A DNA stretch of 64,000 nt from Enterocloster asparagiformis (GTDB lineage: Bacteria; Bacillota; Clostridia; Lachnospirales; Lachnospiraceae). Under the pieces are notes generated by a model that worked only from the letters and a program-made list of their open reading frames with translations, ran no database searches and had not been told where the DNA came from. The translations under genes were made by a program, and so were the position numbers. Numbering within the stretch: position 1 is the first letter of the stretch; the number at the start of each line of letters is the position of its first letter. Below are positions 35,255-45,801 of this stretch, piece after piece. Where the stretch lies: contig JAGZSY010000008.1 of assembly GCA_018380885.1 (NCBI GenBank), positions 62,001 to 126,000 of the forward strand. Direction: 5' to 3'.

Positions 35255-35283
35255 TTGCATATTTGGCGTCGGTCTGTTATGAT
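35255..35283 (+). promoter_or_regulatory. Promoter of DUF3793-flavodoxin
   Basis: TTGCAT, 17 bp, TATGAT. Confidence 0.7.
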
Positions 35284-35293
35284 ATCATATGTG

Positions 35294-35309
35294 GTTAGTT
35301 AAAACTAAC
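35294..35309. promoter_or_regulatory. Iron-type operator, copy 2
   Basis: GTTAGTT-AA-AACTAAC, with the same half-sites as 16707-16722 and the same position just after the -10. Confidence 0.7.
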
Positions 35310-35351
35310 TAAATTGAGCATTTAATTTTCGGATCAGGAGGGGAAAGGTGG

Positions 35352-35972
35352 ATGAGCAGTGAAGCCATACGTTTGGCAGCGGCATTGAATCGAAATGAGG
35401 TGGAGATACAGATTGGGCTTCAGTGTGCGCCGCTGCTGACCGGCATCAAAGCGTCAAATCTTCTCAGCGTAAACAGAAGGCAGAAGCGGGCGGTGCCCCA
35501 TTTGCTTTGTTCCACCGGCATCTCCTGCCGCGTCCTGTGCGAGTGCGGCGGGCGGGTCACATTCTTTCTGTTTCGCCATGAGATGCTGGAAGCATACTTG
35601 AACCGCCCTGAGGTTCAGGAGCTGATGGAGGCGTTCGGCTATCAGGGAGCGGGTCTGACGGAGATTTTGGGAACAGTGGCAGAGCGCTACAGCGGTTATA
35701 TGAAGCGCAGGGAGCCGTTTCCCCACGAGGTGGGACTGCTTTTGGGATATCCGGCCGCCGATGTGGCGGGCTTCATTCTCCACGGCGGGAAAAACTTTCT
35801 CTATTCCGGATACTGGAAGGTTTATGAGAACTTACAGGAACGGTTACAAATCTTTGAGGAGTACGACCGGGCAAAAGAGCGGGTGGTGCGGATGATTGCC
35901 GCCGGCGCCGACGTTCGCCGGATCCTCAGAGCACACCGCGCTTTGTCGCACAAACAGCAGATGGCTGTATAA
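35352..35972 (+). CDS. DUF3793 family protein
   Basis: 206 residues. The family core is clear: LQCAPLLTGIKASNLL, FPHEVGLLLGYPAADVAGFI and GKNFLYSGYWKVYEN. Several conserved Cys (including HLLCSTGISCRVLCECGG) could bind a metal or cluster. The family is common in Clostridia and its function is not established. Here it shares a promoter with flavodoxin under a Fur-like box and an iron-type operator, so a role in iron-limited redox or iron handling is inferred. ATG has AGGAGG 9 bp upstream. Confidence 0.85.
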   Translation: MSSEAIRLAAALNRNEVEIQIGLQCAPLLTGIKASNLLSVNRRQKRAVPHLLCSTGISCRVLCECGGRVTFFLFRHEMLEAYLNRPEVQELMEAFGYQGAGLTEILGTVAERYSGYMKRREPFPHEVGLLLGYPAADVAGFILHGGKNFLYSGYWKVYENLQERLQIFEEYDRAKERVVRMIAAGADVRRILRAHRALSHKQQMAV

Positions 35973-35982
35973 GGAGGATATG

Positions 35983-37805
<1,823 letters not shown>

Positions 37806-37887
37806 GCGATCCGTGAACTGCGACGGCCTCTCGTCGCGCTGAGCGGCGCGCAAGGCCGGGGACTTCTCCGGGAAACAGATTTGAGCG

Positions 37888-37949
37888 GACCCCGCGGGTC
37901 TGCCGCGGAAACAGGCCGAGCCTGAACCGCAGGCAGGCCCGCGGGGGTT
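37888..37949 (+). terminator. Long GC-rich hairpin after enolase
   Basis: A 17-bp stem with one bulge (37888-37904 with 37932-37949) and an inner CAGGC/GCCTG hairpin. There is no real T tract, so it may slow rather than end transcription or act on RNA stability. Confidence 0.5.
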
Positions 37950-37989
37950 GGCGTTCCTCAATATTTTCCACATCCAGGGAAAATTCTGA

Positions 37990-38018
37990 TTGAAATACGG
38001 CCGAAAATTTTTTATGAT
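37990..38018 (+). promoter_or_regulatory. Promoter of the YcxB-like pair
   Basis: TTGAAA, 17 bp, TATGAT. Confidence 0.65.
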
Positions 38019-38081
38019 AGTGGTATAAGGGGCCGGAGGTGATTTAGGCGCCCTGAATGATGATATGGGGAGGCGCGCAGC

Positions 38082-38648
38082 ATGGAGGGGATTTTTCGCG
38101 TGGAGGTAAAGAAAATTGATTGGAAACTGGAGGAACGCTATCGGAGAATCTCCTTTGATCTGTACCGCAAAGGTGCGAGGCGGAGCGTGGCCGCGTGGAT
38201 CGGACTGCTTTGGTACAGCGTGGTCCTGCTTATGAGCCTCGGCATGTCCGAGGGCGGGGAAAGCTACACGCTGCGAAGCTTTGCTGTGGAGACGCTATTG
38301 ATATTTATCTGGTTTTTAGCGGCATTCAGACGGTTTCGGAACAGGGTCTTGCTGCGCGTTTTATACCTTGTGTCTGTGCTGCGGGAACGCAGGAAGCCCC
38401 GGGATTTTGCCGGGAATTGTATTGTGTTCGGGGATGAGGGATTTACGGCCTCTGCTTCAGGAAACATTCTGTGGAAATATCCGGCTGTGGACAAGATCGC
38501 GGAGAGCCGGGAGGCGGTGTTCCTCTATCTCAAAGAGGATAACGGGCTCTATTTTGCCAAAAGCGGCTTTACCGCGGGAAACGCAGAGGCGTTTCTGCCT
38601 TTTATCGCGGCCAAAACGGGCAGGGAAGTCATTCAAGTGAAAGGTTAG
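38082..38648 (+). CDS. YcxB-like membrane protein 1
   Basis: 188 residues: two hydrophobic helices (about 38-58 and 68-86) followed by a soluble YcxB-like domain in which an expected W-x-x-I-x-K pattern reads LWKYPAVDKIAESREAVFLYL. The role is unknown. ATG has GGGGAGG upstream. It is followed by a diverged second copy. Confidence 0.65.
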   Translation: MEGIFRVEVKKIDWKLEERYRRISFDLYRKGARRSVAAWIGLLWYSVVLLMSLGMSEGGESYTLRSFAVETLLIFIWFLAAFRRFRNRVLLRVLYLVSVLRERRKPRDFAGNCIVFGDEGFTASASGNILWKYPAVDKIAESREAVFLYLKEDNGLYFAKSGFTAGNAEAFLPFIAAKTGREVIQVKG

Positions 38649-38658
38649 GGTGAGAAAA

Positions 38659-39210
38659 ATGGAACCTCTGTTTTGCGTCCGCATGGTGCTGGACGAGGCT
38701 GTGCTGCACCAGTACGCTGTGCAAAACGTGCAGAAAAGCGGCAAGGGCTTCCGGCAAATGCGGTTGAAAATGGCCGGGCTTCTGATTGCGCTTTTATTCA
38801 TCGGCATCGTGACGAAAAATCCGGGCAGGACCTTGCTCACAGGGGGCGTCGCTGTGATTGCCTTTGCCGCCCTGGAGAAAAAACAGCGCTCCCAAAAGGG
38901 ACAACAGGAGGCGATTGACGGACAGGTGGACTGGATGAGAAAGCATCTGGCTCCTGGGGAGTTGGGCATGGAGACGGTCTACCGGTTTGGGGAACACGGG
39001 ATGACGTGGGAAAACCACAGAACCAGGGGAACGCTGGAGTATGGGGTTATAAACGGCGTGCAGGAGACTGAGCAGGGATTTTTTGTGACCGCTGAGAAAA
39101 CCAGGCGGCTTTTCTTTTGGAAAACAGCCTTTACGGCCGGGGATCCTCAGGAATTCCCGGCGTTTCTGGAGCAGAGAATGTCAGAGGCCAACAAGGTGGA
39201 GGAACGATGA
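38659..39210 (+). CDS. YcxB-like membrane protein 2
   Basis: About 183 residues with the same plan as its neighbour: two helices (near 40-75) and a C-terminal domain with LEYGVINGVQETEQGFFVTAEK and the motif FFWKTAFTAGDPQEFPAFL. The similarity in layout and in the F-x-x-GF/AFTAG ends suggests an old tandem duplication. GTG 38650 is an alternative start. The stop overlaps the acetyltransferase start. Confidence 0.6.
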   Translation: MEPLFCVRMVLDEAVLHQYAVQNVQKSGKGFRQMRLKMAGLLIALLFIGIVTKNPGRTLLTGGVAVIAFAALEKKQRSQKGQQEAIDGQVDWMRKHLAPGELGMETVYRFGEHGMTWENHRTRGTLEYGVINGVQETEQGFFVTAEKTRRLFFWKTAFTAGDPQEFPAFLEQRMSEANKVEER

Positions 39211-40133
39211 GGGAGAATATTTGCATCTGTGAGCCTCTGGGGCGCGATCAGGCTCTGGTGGAGAAATTGTGCAGGGTCTGGGAGCAGTCCGTCCGGGCCA
39301 CCCATCTGTTTCTCTCGGAGGAAGAAATCCAAATGATCGCCAAATTCGTCCCGGAGGCCGTCACGGCGGTGCCGGTGCTGGTGACGGCAAAGAGGGGCGG
39401 CCGGGAACCGGTTGCATTTATGGGTATTGACGGTGAGAAGGTGGAGATGCTGTTTGTGGCGCCGGAGATGAGAGGCATGGGGCTGGGAAAAGAACTGCTG
39501 GAGTACGGATTTGGGCATTATCATGTCCGGGAGCTGTGTGTGAACGAGCAGAACCCTCAGGCCAGGGGATTTTATGAACATATGGGATTTGAGGTTGTCG
39601 GGCGGAGCGAGATGGACGAGCAGGGAAATCCGTATCCTCTGCTTTATATGAGATTGCCGGAAACCCACGGCGGACGGGACTACTCCTTGTTGTGCCTGCG
39701 GGAACACCCGGAGCTGGCGGCAAAGGCCGCCGGGTGGTTCTCCGGCAAGTGGGGGATACCGGAGGAAGCTTACTATGAGAGCATTCAGGCGTGCGCTGCC
39801 GGCAGGAACGCGATCCCCCAGTGGTATCTTGTGATGGACGGGCGGCAGGAGATCGCGGCCGGGGCGGGGATCATTGAGAATGATTTTCACGAGCGCAAAG
39901 ATCTCGCCCCCAACCTGTGCGCTCTGTATGTGGAGGAGTGCTGCCGCGGCCAGGGCATCGCGCGCCGGATTCTTGATTTTGCCCGGCGGGATGCGGGCCG
40001 GTTGGGCGTTTCGGCCCTGTACCTGGTGACGGATCACCGGGAATTTTATGAGCGCTGCGGCTGGCGGTTCCTGACCATGGTCCGCGGGGACGACGGCCTT
40101 TGGGAGCGGATGTATACTGCGTCCACGCTGTGA
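39207..40133 (+). CDS. Tandem GNAT acetyltransferase
   Basis: 308 residues with two GNAT folds. The first (about 1-150) has the acetyl-CoA motif VAPEMRGMGLGKELL and YEHMGFEVVGRS, YjaB-like. The second (about 165-305) has VEECCRGQGIARRIL and YERCGWRFL. Either could modify a small molecule or protein; substrates are unknown. GGAGG precedes ATG, which overlaps the previous stop. Confidence 0.83.
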   Translation: MRENICICEPLGRDQALVEKLCRVWEQSVRATHLFLSEEEIQMIAKFVPEAVTAVPVLVTAKRGGREPVAFMGIDGEKVEMLFVAPEMRGMGLGKELLEYGFGHYHVRELCVNEQNPQARGFYEHMGFEVVGRSEMDEQGNPYPLLYMRLPETHGGRDYSLLCLREHPELAAKAAGWFSGKWGIPEEAYYESIQACAAGRNAIPQWYLVMDGRQEIAAGAGIIENDFHERKDLAPNLCALYVEECCRGQGIARRILDFARRDAGRLGVSALYLVTDHREFYERCGWRFLTMVRGDDGLWERMYTASTL

Positions 40134-40143
40134 GCGGTCAGGT

Positions 40144-41226
40144 CTATTTCACCGGGTACTCCACCCCGTCCACAGTGATGGATTTTACCTGGTCCATGGA
40201 GATGATCCGGCCAAATTCTCCGGCCAGCACCACCTTTCCGTCAGGGTTGCGCATCCCGTAGGTGGTGACGACAAGCGGCCCGGAGGTGGGATCATCGCTG
40301 ATGACTGCGCTGCCGCCGCCGAGAATGGTCTCTCCATCCCCTGAGTCAAAGGACAGGGGAGAAATCAGCTCCTCGCTGCTCCCGTCCAGAAAGTTTATGT
40401 CCACCAGCGGAGCGGGGAGACCGCCCGAGGCCTTTTTCTCGGAGCCGATCACCAGCGCGCCCAAAGGCGAGATTTGAATGGACTCAACCGTTAGATTGCC
40501 GTCGATATCCCGGTTAATGTCAAGCTGCCTGGCCGCAGTGGTGCTCTCCACACGGGCGCTCAGGGACAGCTGCCCCATCTCCTGGGACAGGGAAAGGTTC
40601 AGGTTCCATCCGATGCAGTTGTCCAGCGAGTCCAGCTGGATATGGTAGAAGCGCCGGCTTTCGGTGGAGAATTCCTCCAGCTCGCTGCAAGTGTAGGACA
40701 GGGCAGCCTCCTGGCCGGAGGAATCGCTGTCCGGGGTCAGGTCGGCGTTAAACAGAAGGAGGGGATCCCGGTCAAAGGTATTGTTCTTTGCCTCCTCTGA
40801 CAGGGCTTTCAGGGAAACGATCAGATTGATTTTGTAACCGTCGGTCAGCATACTCTCCAGCGTTATTCTGCGGTTGTCGTCTGCGGCGGTGATGCCGGGG
40901 GATTGTATGTCCTGCTCCACATGCCTGGCGGTATCCCCGAAAATGGAGCGGAAATAGTCAAATCCGCCGGCCATGGCGAACACCGATGCCGCCAGAAGGC
41001 AGAGCACAGCTGCAAGCGACAGTATTTTCCACGTTTTCTTTCTCATATGGCCTCTTTTCCCGGCCCTCCCGGCCGTATTTGTCTCAGCATTCAGCTTTTG
41101 AAATACCAAATCTTCAATCCGCTTTGTTGACGGCTGCAGATCGGTATCGTTTTCCACGTCCATATCCTCCAGATAGCGCGGGTCCAGACTGGAGCACAGG
41201 TTGCTGATTCGAATATTTTTATCCAT
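40144..41226 (-). CDS. DUF4179 membrane protein, probable anti-sigma factor
   Basis: About 360 residues: a short cytoplasmic N-terminus (about 65 residues), one membrane helix (TWKILSLAAVLCLLAASVFAM) and a large extracytoplasmic beta-rich domain. This layout with a preceding ECF sigma gene is that of an anti-sigma factor. ATG 41226 has AAAGGGGGT upstream and overlaps the sigma gene by 8 bp, so the two are made together. Confidence 0.78.
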   Translation of the reverse strand: MDKNIRISNLCSSLDPRYLEDMDVENDTDLQPSTKRIEDLVFQKLNAETNTAGRAGKRGHMRKKTWKILSLAAVLCLLAASVFAMAGGFDYFRSIFGDTARHVEQDIQSPGITAADDNRRITLESMLTDGYKINLIVSLKALSEEAKNNTFDRDPLLLFNADLTPDSDSSGQEAALSYTCSELEEFSTESRRFYHIQLDSLDNCIGWNLNLSLSQEMGQLSLSARVESTTAARQLDINRDIDGNLTVESIQISPLGALVIGSEKKASGGLPAPLVDINFLDGSSEELISPLSFDSGDGETILGGGSAVISDDPTSGPLVVTTYGMRNPDGKVVLAGEFGRIISMDQVKSITVDGVEYPVK

Positions 41227-41773
41227 GCCGATACCCCCTTTCTTCAAAGATACCTTTTAACCGCTTCCGGCAGCGGTGCAGCCTGGTCTTTACGGTGGAC
41301 GGGTTTAAGGTCAGCCGCCTGCCGATGGCTTCAATGCGTTCGCCCAGATAGTAGAAGCGGATAAAAATTTCACGGTCCGGCTCCCCGAAGCCCTCCACGG
41401 CGGAATTGATGATTTCCGTCTGTTCCCTCCGTATGGTGAGTTCGTCAGGATTTCCCACCGGCGACAGGGACAGGATGTCGTCGTCATAGGCCACGGGGAG
41501 CTCCTTTACCTTGCGCAAGCGGCTGTAGGCGGCGTTGCGGGCGGTCTGGGCCAGGTAGGGCTTTATGGGCCGCTCGTCCTGCAGGCCGGCGCTGTGGTTC
41601 CAGATGGACAAAAACACGTCCGCAGCCAGCTCCTCTATATCCTCAACGCTGAGAATACCGCGGGAAATGTTACAGAGTATGGCGGTGACATAGCTGTTGT
41701 ACTGCCGGATCAGCTGCCGCAGGCCCTCCTCCTCGCGGCTTTTTAATTTCCGGATGATTTCACTGTCATTCAT
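41219..41773 (-). CDS. ECF-type RNA polymerase sigma factor
   Basis: 184 residues: region 2 (LRQLIRQYNSYVTAIL...EDIEELAADVFLSIW) and region 4 (FYYLGERIEAIGRRLTLNPSTVKTRLHR). It has no sigma-1.1 or region 3. AGGAGG precedes ATG. It should direct a small regulon, including possibly its own operon; no matching promoter was identified. Confidence 0.9.
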   Translation of the reverse strand: MNDSEIIRKLKSREEEGLRQLIRQYNSYVTAILCNISRGILSVEDIEELAADVFLSIWNHSAGLQDERPIKPYLAQTARNAAYSRLRKVKELPVAYDDDILSLSPVGNPDELTIRREQTEIINSAVEGFGEPDREIFIRFYYLGERIEAIGRRLTLNPSTVKTRLHRCRKRLKGIFEERGYRHG

Positions 41774-42004
41774 GGCATCCTCCTCTTTTCATATTTCACT
41801 TAACAGTACGCAATTTGTCAGAAAAGGTTTCACGCTCCTGAGAATATATCACAGATAGCCGGCAATGTCATGTGGTTTCGCGGCGCAGCCGCAGCCGGAT
41901 GGGCCGACGAACAAGGCGTTCAGAGAAAAATACCGGTTCGCCGCGGCATTGCAAACGGCTCTGACAGCAGCTTGCGGAGCCGGCGAGTTTTCAGGAGGAG
42001 ATGA

Positions 42005-42034
42005 TTGCCAGAACCGGCCACCGGGAGTTATAAT
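42005..42034 (+). promoter_or_regulatory. Promoter of the transaldolase-like gene
   Basis: TTGCCA, 18 bp, TATAAT, 175 bp before the start, giving a long leader. Confidence 0.6.
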
Positions 42035-42057
42035 AGAAGCATCGCCGCTGACGGCGC

Positions 42058-42102
42058 GTACCTGGCACTGTCCGCCGCACAGGGGCGGCGGCTTCAGGGT
42101 AC
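42058..42102 (+). other. Leader hairpin before the aldolase gene
   Basis: GTACC/GGTAC ends enclosing CCGCCG/CGGCGG. It lies in the leader, has no T tract, and its role is unknown. The rest of the 41774-42209 gap shows no convincing gene. Confidence 0.4.
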
Positions 42103-42209
42103 GTCCAGGGCGTTATCTGTGAAAAGCCGGGGACTGTTTGCGGCGGCGGTAAGCCGGACAGCGCGGGCAATGTGATTGCGGGATCATGAGAAAGAGAGGA
42201 TGTTCAGAC

Positions 42210-42890
42210 ATGAAATTCATTATCGACGACGGAGATATCGAGAAGATTCAGGCGGTTTACGAGGTGTTCTGCGTGGACGGCGTCACCACCAACCCCTCCA
42301 TTCTGGCCAAGAACGGGAAACAGCCCTTTGAGGCGCTGCGGGAGATACGGGCGTTTATCGGGCCGGAAGCGGAGCTTCACGTGCAGGTAGTCGCACAGGA
42401 GGCGGCCGGGATGCTGGAGGATGCTCACCGGATTCAAAAGGAGCTGGGGGCGAATACCTATGTGAAGGTACCCGCTACCAGGGAAGGGTTAAAGGCCATG
42501 AAATTGTTAAAACAGGAGGGAGCAAAGGTGACCGCCACGGCGATCTACACCCAGATGCAGGCCTTCCTGGCGGGAAAGGCGGGGGCGGACTACGCGGCGC
42601 CTTATGTGAACCGCATCGACAATCTGGGCGCGGACGGGGTGAAAACAGCCAAGGATATTCACGATATTTTTCGCAACAACGGCCTGCAGACCGAGGTTTT
42701 GGCGGCCAGCTTTAAAAATTCCCAGCAGGTGCTGGAGCTTTGCCGGTATGGCATCGGCGCGGCGACCATCTCCCCGGACGTGATCGAGGGCCTGATTAAA
42801 AATGATTCCGTGGCCAGGGCGGTTAGCGACTTCACCAGAGATTTCGAGGGTCTGTGCGGGCCGGGGAAAACGATGCGGGACTGCCTGTGA
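42210..42890 (+). CDS. fsa: Transaldolase-like fructose-6-phosphate aldolase
   Basis: 226 residues, the short transaldolase/TalC-FSA class. MKFIIDDGDIEKI start, VDGVTTNPSILAK, the Schiff-base Lys in TYVKVPATREG and the conserved AASFKN. It either transfers dihydroxyacetone units (transaldolase) or cleaves fructose-6-phosphate. ATG 42210 matches the family start and has GAGAGG upstream; an ATG 24 bp earlier is less likely. Confidence 0.9.
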   Translation: MKFIIDDGDIEKIQAVYEVFCVDGVTTNPSILAKNGKQPFEALREIRAFIGPEAELHVQVVAQEAAGMLEDAHRIQKELGANTYVKVPATREGLKAMKLLKQEGAKVTATAIYTQMQAFLAGKAGADYAAPYVNRIDNLGADGVKTAKDIHDIFRNNGLQTEVLAASFKNSQQVLELCRYGIGAATISPDVIEGLIKNDSVARAVSDFTRDFEGLCGPGKTMRDCL

Positions 42891-43003
42891 CGGGCGGAAG
42901 ATATAAAACAGACCAATTCCCGCATGTTCAAAACAGATGAAACACGATGGGAAAATGAAATGAACAGGATTTGGTATACATAAAAAAATTATGTAAATAC
43001 AGG

Positions 43004-43050
43004 CAGAGCGCCGCTGCGGGCAGAGAGGTTTGCGGCGGCGCTCTGTTTCC
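43004..43050 (+). terminator. Terminator after the aldolase gene
   Basis: Stem CAGAGCGCCGC / GCGGCGCTCTG with a T-rich tail. Confidence 0.8.
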
Positions 43051-43084
43051 TTTTAACAAAATATCCGTTCACCGCATATTGTCC

Positions 43085-43113
43085 TTGACACCTACTTGGT
43101 GTAGGTGTAAACT
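43085..43113 (+). promoter_or_regulatory. Promoter of the BlaI/BlaR1-like pair
   Basis: TTGACA, 17 bp, TAAACT. Confidence 0.75.
43090..43106. promoter_or_regulatory. BlaI-type operator 1
   Basis: Perfect inverted repeat ACCTAC-N5-GTAGGT filling the promoter spacer. Confidence 0.8.
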
Positions 43114-43122
43114 GAAATCAAT

Positions 43123-43139
43123 ACCTACAAAGTGTAGGT
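43123..43139. promoter_or_regulatory. BlaI-type operator 2
   Basis: The same ACCTAC-N5-GTAGGT, centred 33 bp (about three helical turns) from operator 1. Confidence 0.8.
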
Positions 43140-43155
43140 GAAAGGAGCGGAATAT

Positions 43156-43542
43156 ATGGAGAGAGAGGGAGCGCTGCCGGATGCGCAGCTGGAGGTTATG
43201 CAGGTGATCTGGGATCGGGGCGGAAGCGTTATGTTTGCGGACCTCAGCCAGGAGCTGGAGTCACGGGGCAGGGATTGGAAGGCAAATACAGTTTTGACGT
43301 TGTTATCGCGCCTGGCGGAGCGGGACATGGTCCTTGTGCGCAAGCGGGGGCGGCTCAACGAGTACGCGGCCCGCGTTTCCCGGGAGGAGTACCAGCAGAT
43401 GCAGGCGCGCTGCCTGGTGGACCGGGTGTTCGGCGGCAGCACCAAGCATCTGATATCCGCCCTCGTGAAGCAGGAATATCTGACAAAAGACGATTATGAG
43501 GAACTGAAGGCGTTCTGGGAGAAGGGGGGAGGAGAGCCTTGA
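43156..43542 (+). CDS. BlaI/MecI-family repressor
   Basis: 128 residues with the winged helix (LPDAQLEVMQVIWDRG...WKANTVLTLLSRLAERDMV) and the C-terminal dimerisation helices. Repressors of this kind are cut by the partner membrane protease. ATG has AAAGGAG 9 bp upstream. Operators at its promoter indicate autoregulation. The next gene overlaps by 4 bp. Confidence 0.92.
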   Translation: MEREGALPDAQLEVMQVIWDRGGSVMFADLSQELESRGRDWKANTVLTLLSRLAERDMVLVRKRGRLNEYAARVSREEYQQMQARCLVDRVFGGSTKHLISALVKQEYLTKDDYEELKAFWEKGGGEP

Positions 43543-45677
43543 ACACGTGGTTGAGGATTCTTTTGAGCCTGTCGCTGTCCGGGGCGCTGCTGACGCTGGT
43601 TCTCATGGCGCTGTCCCGGCTGCTGGGACGCAGGCTGGGGCGCAGGTGGCAGTATTATATCTGGCTGATCGCAGTGCTGCGGCTGCTTCTGCCCATCCCG
43701 GCTCCAGCCGGTTTGCTGGCGCCGGCCCTGCCCGTTTCCGGTTATTCTAGCCGGCAGCCCGGGGCGGACAGCGGGGAACAGTATACACAGTTGGACGGTG
43801 CGGGAGAATTAACTGCCGGAAAAAACGGCGGCGAGGGATTGCCCGCATACACGGTTAACAGTTTTTGGACGGTGCCCGGAGGTGAGTCCGGTGAAAGCCA
43901 GCCTTTGGAGTCAAGTGGCGCCTCCGGTTCCCCTGCGCGGACTGCGCAGGCGGACGAGTTGGGGCCTTCCGGCCGGCTTCCGGCCATGGAGGGAACCGAC
44001 CGGACCTCACAGCGCCCAACCGCCGCCGGGCCTGAAGGCGGCCTGATCCCCGCTCAAACCGCGGAAGCGTTTGGCACGCTGGCGTTTGCGGTCTGGCTGG
44101 CCGTGGCGGGGGCATTGCTGGGCAAGAAAATGTGGAGTTACCGGCGGGCGCTGAAATTACTCTGCGCGACCGGCGAGAGCACAGCGGAATTTGACAGGGT
44201 ACTGGAGAGAGCCTGCCGGGACTGCGGCCTGAGCCGCAGGCCGCGGGTCCTGGTCATCCCCGGCGTCTCATCCCCGGCGGCGCTGGGGCTGTTCCGGCCG
44301 GTTATCGCGGTGCCGGCCGACCTTTCGCCGGATCAGGCGTATTACGTATTTTTACATGAGGCCACCCATATCCGGCGTCAGGATGCCCTTTACAAATGGG
44401 TGGTGGAAATCGCCGCCTGCGTTCACTGGTTTAATCCGGCTGTCAGCGTGCTTCGGAGAGAGGCGGCCCGGGCTTGCGAGCTGTCCTGTGACGAGGCGGT
44501 AGTCCGCCTTCTGGACGGTGAGAAAAAGCGCATTTACGGGAATATCCTTTTGGACACGCTGGGACGCCATGTGAGGCAGACGGGAGCGGGGATGTCGCTG
44601 CCCCTCAGCGAGAACGGAAAATGGATGAAGGAAAGGCTGGGCGCGATTATGGGATATAAAACGAGAAGCAGGGGCAGCGCATTCGCCGCGGCTGCGCTGT
44701 CCGTCTCTCTGATAGCGGCTGCGCTGTTGTGCGGTTTTGCGCCGCCCAGGGCGGGCGAGAGGCCGGCGGATGTGGCGGACGCGGCGGATACTTCCGTGGG
44801 GGAGGGAGATGAAAAGCGGGGACAAAAGGCTTCGGAGAAAATGTCCGGGGAACGGCCGGCTGAAAATCCGGACGAGGAGAACACCGTGATTAACGAAAGC
44901 GAGATAAGGCGCCGCTCCGATCAGAAAAGTCTGCAGGAAAAGCTGGTTTGGAAAAACAAGTACATTGTGGCGCTGGCCTGGAATGTGGACTCCAGCCAGT
45001 ACGGCGTAAAGCGTGAAATTCTCGGCAAAACAGTGTGCTTCGGCAAAAAGGCGGTCCAATATGCGGACGACGGCGCGGTGGAGGAGGCTGTGCGCCAGGT
45101 GATCGAGAGAGAGACAGGGAAGGAAAACGGATATCCTCCCGAGGAGCTGGTGCTGCTGATGGTGGACGGCCCCTTTGAGGGCACGGCCGACGAGCTGTCC
45201 CTGCAGTTTTATCAGGAGAACAATCTGCTGTATTTTACCACTGTGATTGACGAGGCGGGCGAGGATACCTGCATTTCCATTTTGGAGCAGTCCTATGCAG
45301 AGGATCGTCTGGAGTATTTTTCCATGGCTTGTGACCGCCAGGGAGAGGCGCTGGGGAATAAGCGCAAGGAGCTGGCCCGGCGTTCGGCCAGGGAGGGGAA
45401 GATAGAGTATTTTTCCATGCTGTCCTCCCGGATGGACGGCGAGGAGCTAGGGGCGTTCGCACTGGATGCCTACGAAGCCGGGCAGCTGGAGCTGCTCTAT
45501 ATATGCGCTCCGGGAATGAGCCCCGATCAGGCGGCGGTAATTGCTGAAAAAGCCTATGAGGATGACCGCGTTGAATATTTGTACCCAGTGCTGCCGCAGT
45601 TGACCGATGCACAGCGCAGGGAACTGCGGGAACGGGCGAAAAAGGATGAAAAGGCAGAATATGGCTATCTGTTCTGA
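43539..45677 (+). CDS. BlaR1/MecR1-like M56 metallopeptidase sensor with an atypical C-terminal domain
   Basis: 712 residues. Membrane helices at the N-terminus, a long Gly/Ser/Pro-rich loop (about 65-175), then the M56 zinc protease with HEATH (residues ~271-275) and a downstream membrane helix near 390. The C-terminal extracellular part (about 425-712) is helical and charged, with related AYExxRxEY-type repeats. It shows none of the penicillin-binding SxxK/SxN/KTG order seen in BlaR1, and no beta-lactamase gene adjoins. The signal is therefore probably not a beta-lactam. TTG start behind GGGGAGGAG. Confidence 0.85.
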   Translation: MNTWLRILLSLSLSGALLTLVLMALSRLLGRRLGRRWQYYIWLIAVLRLLLPIPAPAGLLAPALPVSGYSSRQPGADSGEQYTQLDGAGELTAGKNGGEGLPAYTVNSFWTVPGGESGESQPLESSGASGSPARTAQADELGPSGRLPAMEGTDRTSQRPTAAGPEGGLIPAQTAEAFGTLAFAVWLAVAGALLGKKMWSYRRALKLLCATGESTAEFDRVLERACRDCGLSRRPRVLVIPGVSSPAALGLFRPVIAVPADLSPDQAYYVFLHEATHIRRQDALYKWVVEIAACVHWFNPAVSVLRREAARACELSCDEAVVRLLDGEKKRIYGNILLDTLGRHVRQTGAGMSLPLSENGKWMKERLGAIMGYKTRSRGSAFAAAALSVSLIAAALLCGFAPPRAGERPADVADAADTSVGEGDEKRGQKASEKMSGERPAENPDEENTVINESEIRRRSDQKSLQEKLVWKNKYIVALAWNVDSSQYGVKREILGKTVCFGKKAVQYADDGAVEEAVRQVIERETGKENGYPPEELVLLMVDGPFEGTADELSLQFYQENNLLYFTTVIDEAGEDTCISILEQSYAEDRLEYFSMACDRQGEALGNKRKELARRSAREGKIEYFSMLSSRMDGEELGAFALDAYEAGQLELLYICAPGMSPDQAAVIAEKAYEDDRVEYLYPVLPQLTDAQRRELRERAKKDEKAEYGYLF

Positions 45678-45690
45678 TGAAAAGCCAAGA

Positions 45691-45716
45691 GGGCCGGCAG
45701 CGCGCCGGCCTTTTTG
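45691..45716 (+). terminator. Terminator after the M56 gene
   Basis: GGCCGGC-loop-GCCGGCC then TTTTT. Confidence 0.88.
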
Positions 45717-45736
45717 GCGGGTGGAAGCGGAGGACA

Positions 45737-45789
45737 CAAAAGCAGGGAGCAAAAGGGACGTCTTGTCCGCGTTTTGCTCCCTGCTTTTG
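45737..45789 (-). terminator. Terminator of the deoC-like gene
   Basis: A perfect 18-bp stem CAAAAGCAGGGAGCAAAA / TTTTGCTCCCTGCTTTTG located just beyond the minus-strand gene end. Confidence 0.75.
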
Positions 45790-45801
45790 GTTAAAGCATC
45801 T

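Noticed and set aside
41865..42122. An 85-codon open frame in the gap before the aldolase gene
   Set aside because: No ribosome site, low-complexity composition, and it overlaps a good promoter and leader hairpin.
43156..45677. Beta-lactam resistance locus
   Set aside because: No beta-lactamase or PBP2a gene and no penicillin-binding sensor domain are present.
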